Source of the DNA: JBCFBK01 sp038562555
Lineage (GTDB): Bacteria; Bacteroidota; Bacteroidia; Bacteroidales; Prolixibacteraceae
DNA length: 64,000 bases
Direction of reading: 5' to 3'
Assembly (NCBI GenBank): GCA_038562555.1
Contig: JBCFBK010000017.1
Location: 1-64,000 of the forward strand
Shown here: positions 61,077 to 64,000 of the stretch, one piece after another
Layout: every line of letters begins with the position of its first letter
How positions within the stretch are numbered: position 1 is the stretch's first letter
Made by a program: the position numbers and the translations under genes
Notes under the pieces: model-generated
What the model saw: the letters and a program-made list of their open reading frames with translations, nothing else
What the model was told of the DNA's origin: nothing
Databases searched by the model: none

Positions 61077-61106
61077 AAGGTGACCTCCCTCACGGGAGAC
61101 CACCTT
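61077..61106 (-). promoter_or_regulatory. Leader hairpin that sequesters a GGGAGG sequence before the DUF1573 gene
   Basis: On the minus strand AAGGTG-GT-CTCCC pairs with GGGAG-GT-CACCTT around a GTGA loop, with one symmetrical 2-nt internal loop. It ends 7 nt before ATG 61069. The GGGAGG stem strand could act as a ribosome site hidden in the hairpin. Confidence 0.45.
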
Positions 61107-61151
61107 CTCATCATTCATTAACGTTTCTCCCCCAAATATTTATTCGACCTG

Positions 61152-62120
61152 TCATTGCTGATAGGCGCTAAACTCAGACATCGCCACTCCGCTCGCGGAA
61201 TATCCCGACAGAACTACGATCTTAACATAACGGGCTCTGACCGGATTATAAAACCGGACATATTGAGGCGTAGCACTTGGGAATGCAGGACTCCCCTGGA
61301 ATTCGTAATTATCAGTGCCTGTAACGCTTGTATAAACCGTGGCCGAGCGCATGGAATAACTCCTCGAATAATAACCCAGTGCCAGCCCGGTAATATTTTC
61401 ATAGACTGTTCCCAAATCAACTTCGAGGGTAAAGTTATTCCCATAAAAATAGGTACTCCTGTTATTATCAAAAAGCCTGTTCCCCTGGTCCGTGCCGTTC
61501 ACGGTTGCTTTCCATCCCGTCCTGCCGGCTGCCGTTCCCGGCACGCTCGTAGCCTGGTCAATGCAATTGGTATAAGAGGTCCTGACCAGCAGAAAGGCAG
61601 CAGTAAGGTTGTCACTGAGTTGTGCATTCGTCAAAGAGACAATCTTTACCGGAGCCATGTACTGGCCTGTGGTCAGAAGCCCCAGGTTATCGTTGCCGAC
61701 AGAAACGGTGATACTGTCGGCCGATACAGTTGAACCCTTTGGGATGACCAGTTCCGATTTGTCCATCGTGACGGTCACCCCATTGGGCAATGCCGAATAG
61801 CCATCCGCAATCAGGGAATTGTCGATCTCAAAACGAACCACAATATCACTTGCAGCGGCGTGCGTGCACTGCACGGCAAACTTGGTCTCTATTTTATCGG
61901 CATTGGCAATGATGCTGCCCACCGGGGTGTTGGTTACGTTAAACACAACACTGTTTTTGGGGGCATCGACAGGCCCCCACGACTGGATGTTCAGATAGAC
62001 TTTGTTCTCTCTGGAACCCGTCACATCAAATTGCTCATCATCGTTACACGACTGGATCAGTAACCCGCCAATCATCGCAAACCATAATGCTGTATATTTC
62101 AGGTTTATTAAATTTCTCAT
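61152..62120 (-). CDS. DUF1735 lipoprotein with C-terminal F5/8-type (discoidin) domain
   Basis: 322 residues. A lipoprotein signal ends GGLLIQSC (Cys about residue 25). A BT_3987-type DUF1735 beta domain (YSALPNGVTVTMDKSELVIP, IPKGSTVSADSITVSV) is followed by a discoidin-like carbohydrate-binding domain (GWKATVNGTDQGNRLFDNNR, YVRFYNPVRARYVKIVVLSG). Such proteins bind N-glycans at the surface beside GH18 enzymes. Next gene in the operon is 21 bp upstream. Confidence 0.85.
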   Translation of the reverse strand: MRNLINLKYTALWFAMIGGLLIQSCNDDEQFDVTGSRENKVYLNIQSWGPVDAPKNSVVFNVTNTPVGSIIANADKIETKFAVQCTHAAASDIVVRFEIDNSLIADGYSALPNGVTVTMDKSELVIPKGSTVSADSITVSVGNDNLGLLTTGQYMAPVKIVSLTNAQLSDNLTAAFLLVRTSYTNCIDQATSVPGTAAGRTGWKATVNGTDQGNRLFDNNRSTYFYGNNFTLEVDLGTVYENITGLALGYYSRSYSMRSATVYTSVTGTDNYEFQGSPAFPSATPQYVRFYNPVRARYVKIVVLSGYSASGVAMSEFSAYQQ

Positions 62121-62141
62121 ACCTGTAGTTTTTCAGTTTAG

Positions 62142-63365
62142 TTATTGACTGCACTTATTCTTATCATCGAGCAACCAGTTTACATAGCTGCTTTTATCAT
62201 ATTGTAGTTCGTTTTGCATGGCCTTGGACCAGTCGATATCGTAGCCGCTGCCCGTAGCATCGTGAAAGACAGCTCCTGCGCCTTCGTTCATTTTCCAGTA
62301 GGCAACCAGGCCTTCCGACGCCGGATCAACTCCGCAAATGCCGATTTGCAACTCACTTGTTGTCAGCGGACGGTCCCATAAACGGACTTCGGCGATCCGT
62401 CCCAGGAAACGCTGTTTGAACGGATAAGAAGTGCCGGCGGTGCCACCGTCAAACCACGACATGCCAAGCTCCAGACGCTGGAATACCGTACCCTTGGTTC
62501 CTGCCAGTTCCGAATCTTTAACACCGTCAACGTACATACGGTACGTACTGCCGTCGAAAGTCAGAGAAATCGTGTACCATTGTCCCGTGTTGAACCGGGT
62601 TGTCGAGATCAGTCCTCCACCGGGAGTCACCCACTGCAGGGAGTTAATATCCTGACCATTCTCACCAAAACGAAGCAGGTTGGTGATCGATTCGTCTTTC
62701 GGGCAAAAATTACACAACCGGCTGATGGGTTCACTTCCGGGATGCCACTCATTAATGTAACATTTTATTTCAAAGGTATAATTCGGCAACTCGACAGGTG
62801 CATCGGCATAATAATTCCCGTAGAAATTGACATTGGTCATATCCAGCGAACTGAAATTGATGACACGCGAAATGCGCAGAAAAATCGTTTTTGATGCATC
62901 CAGTACTTCCAGGCCACCGCCGCTGACGCTTTTGATCGTAACCGGGATGACATAAACACGGCCGTCAACAAAATCTTCGGTCGACACCACCTGCACATTT
63001 ATTCCGGTTGAAGATGCGCTGCCTGCTTTTATAACCCCTTCCGTGGCATCGAGTGCAATGGCCGCCTCCGGAATGGCATAATAACTGGTCTTGTGTTCCT
63101 TATTATAGGCTTCAACCAATGAATTATCCTGCGCAAAAGTTACCTTCACGTCTTCAGCAACCTTGCCGGTTGCAGAGGCCGTAACCGTATAGGTGGCCGG
63201 CGTATCCTCCACCGTAAAGCGAACCAGCGGGTTGCTCTCCGTCCCCGTAACGAGGATTACCTCCCTGCCATAGTCGAAATTGTCTCCTTCCGAGTTACAA
63301 CCGGCAAACAAAAGCGCACCAATTGCAACAGGCAGCATGAATTTGAAATATATTTTTGTTTTCAT
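62142..63365 (-). CDS. DUF1735 lipoprotein with C-terminal LamG/concanavalin-like domain
   Basis: 407 residues from ATG 63365. The lipobox is LLFAGC (Cys about 20). The DUF1735 domain has YAIPEAAIALDATEGVIKAG and DGRVYVIPVTIKSVSG. The jelly-roll LamG domain has YTFEIKCYINEW, FNTGQWYTISLTFDGSTYRM, GRIAEVRLWDRPLTTSELQ and GLVAYWKMNEG. It is a probable surface glycan-binding protein working with the GH18 enzyme encoded 30 bp upstream. Confidence 0.88.
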   Translation of the reverse strand: MKTKIYFKFMLPVAIGALLFAGCNSEGDNFDYGREVILVTGTESNPLVRFTVEDTPATYTVTASATGKVAEDVKVTFAQDNSLVEAYNKEHKTSYYAIPEAAIALDATEGVIKAGSASSTGINVQVVSTEDFVDGRVYVIPVTIKSVSGGGLEVLDASKTIFLRISRVINFSSLDMTNVNFYGNYYADAPVELPNYTFEIKCYINEWHPGSEPISRLCNFCPKDESITNLLRFGENGQDINSLQWVTPGGGLISTTRFNTGQWYTISLTFDGSTYRMYVDGVKDSELAGTKGTVFQRLELGMSWFDGGTAGTSYPFKQRFLGRIAEVRLWDRPLTTSELQIGICGVDPASEGLVAYWKMNEGAGAVFHDATGSGYDIDWSKAMQNELQYDKSSYVNWLLDDKNKCSQ

Positions 63366-63395
63366 TTGAGTCTTTTTTATATTAAACATTCCGGT

Positions 63396-64000
63396 TTACC
63401 GGACTGCCGGATTAGCAATCTGAATTGAGCGCCTCATATTGTAATAAGGTATCCCTGTCTTTGAGAAGTAATCCCGGTCCACATAAAATGCACCAAATCC
63501 GGCCTTCCTTCCCTGTACCGGATTCCACCGGGCCATACCTTCAAGCGAATACATCCTGCTTCCGTCTGTGGTCAGGGTATTTCCGTCCACTTCAGTAAAC
63601 GGGGAACCCCCGTTCTCATACCAGGTCCCGAAATTTTCGGTAACAATGAACTTATCGGGCGCCGCCCAACTGATATTATCATAATAACTCTGAAGCCTGG
63701 CTGCCGAATGTTCGGTAAATCCCTGAGTATAAGCCTGCCGAATATAATAATTCACATAAGGTTCGGTTTCAGCCAGCGGGTATGCAGAATAAAAGTCAAC
63801 ACACAGCAGTTTGTCCGGGTACTGGCCTTTTGGTCCGAAATACTGGCCTATGTACTGCACCAGCTTGGTAAAGTTTTCACCTGACAGCCAGTCTCCTTCC
63901 GGTTCATAGTCCAGGTCCACCCCGTCAATATCTGCATCCAGTACCTGATCAACCAGATACTGTCCGTACACGGCAATTCCTTCGTCGGTTTTGTTTTCCG
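63396..64000 (-). CDS. GH18 endo-beta-N-acetylglucosaminidase (N-terminus beyond window edge)
   Basis: About 200 C-terminal residues are visible; the frame stays open to base 64000. The GH18 catalytic motif is DADIDGVDLDYEPEGDW, matching D-x-x-D-x-D-x-E with the final Glu as acid/base. A TIM-barrel tail follows (KLLCVDFYSAYPLAETEPYV, PDKFIVTENFGTWYENGG, GFGAFYVDRDYF). It resembles endo-beta-N-acetylglucosaminidases of the EndoF/BT_3987 kind that split the chitobiose core of N-glycans. It is the upstream gene of the DUF1735 pair. Confidence 0.88.
   Translation of the reverse strand, partial: ENKTDEGIAVYGQYLVDQVLDADIDGVDLDYEPEGDWLSGENFTKLVQYIGQYFGPKGQYPDKLLCVDFYSAYPLAETEPYVNYYIRQAYTQGFTEHSAARLQSYYDNISWAAPDKFIVTENFGTWYENGGSPFTEVDGNTLTTDGSRMYSLEGMARWNPVQGRKAGFGAFYVDRDYFSKTGIPYYNMRRSIQIANPAVR

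Noticed and set aside
1..64000. CRISPR arrays, insertion sequences, integrases or phage genes
   Set aside because: I looked for spaced direct repeats and transposase or integrase motifs and saw none.

Overview
The window looks like Bacteroidota, probably the order Bacteroidales/Marinilabiliales. The signs are a SusC/SusD pair with a FecI-type sigma factor and FecR anti-sigma factor, BT_3987-type (DUF1735) lipoproteins, many surface glycoside hydrolases, promoters with the -7 box TAnnTTTG instead of TATAAT, A-rich leaders with few Shine-Dalgarno sequences, and a tmRNA tag reading GENNYALAA. A run of ten Ns inside a gene (32897-32906) marks an assembly scaffold join, so this is probably a draft or metagenome-assembled genome. 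I see no CRISPR array, no insertion sequence and no phage genes.

Layout. 1-12034 (+): one long carbohydrate run. It holds a PL14-like/CUB protein cut by the left edge, a GH29 fucosidase, a GH2 enzyme, two TIM-barrel sugar isomerase/epimerases (the second FrlC-like), a ceramidase-like hydrolase, a LarA-type nickel racemase, an ExuT-like MFS transporter and a bile-acid-symporter-family carrier. 12031-13059 (-): a GntR/LacI-type sensor-regulator. 13151-20273 (+), divergent from it: a compact operon that reads as D-apiose release and catabolism. Its genes are a sugar permease, a candidate 3-oxo-isoapionate decarboxylase (OiaC), an apiosidase-like hydrolase (DUF5060/DUF4038, GH140-like), D-apionate oxidoisomerase (ApnO), D-apiose dehydrogenase (ApsD) and D-apionate lactonase (ApnL). 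The encoded steps run from apiosyl-glycan to L-erythrulose.

20463-23340 (+): a NEW3-domain membrane protein with an ABC-2 exporter; all three genes have strong Shine-Dalgarno sites and the operon ends in a clear terminator. 23444-39022 (+): an SDR protein, then sigma/FecR/SusC/SusD and two GH127-type enzymes. A four-gene cassette (SGNH hydrolase, SxtJ-like membrane protein, 49-residue DUF5989 protein, NodU/TobZ carbamoyltransferase) sits between the two GH127 genes. 39148-41114 (+): a DoxX-like protein, then a translationally coupled sigma factor / small protein / ClpP-paralogue operon. 41118-49547: an alpha/beta hydrolase, an MscS-type channel, a DUF362 protein with an Fe-S membrane protein, an MFS transporter and a class III nucleotidyl cyclase.

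49799-53533: HrpB helicase, tmRNA (-), a collagen-like lipoprotein and tRNA-Pro(CGG). 53655-60238 (+): a GH43 enzyme, two intact Gfo/Idh/MocA oxidoreductases, an HAD phosphatase and a DoxX protein, mixed with at least four gene relics (PocR-type regulator, aminotransferase tail, amino-acid permease head, FucP-type transporter tail). This is a decaying, rearranged stretch. 60326-64000 (-): the distal end of a GH18 endo-beta-N-acetylglucosaminidase locus with two DUF1735 surface lipoproteins and a DUF1573 protein.

The strongest biological stories are the apiose operon, the LarA/ceramidase-like/epimerase/ExuT module beside it, the carbamoyltransferase cassette inside the GH127 locus, and the sigma-small protein-ClpP operon. 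All functional calls come from reading motifs, since no database search was possible.
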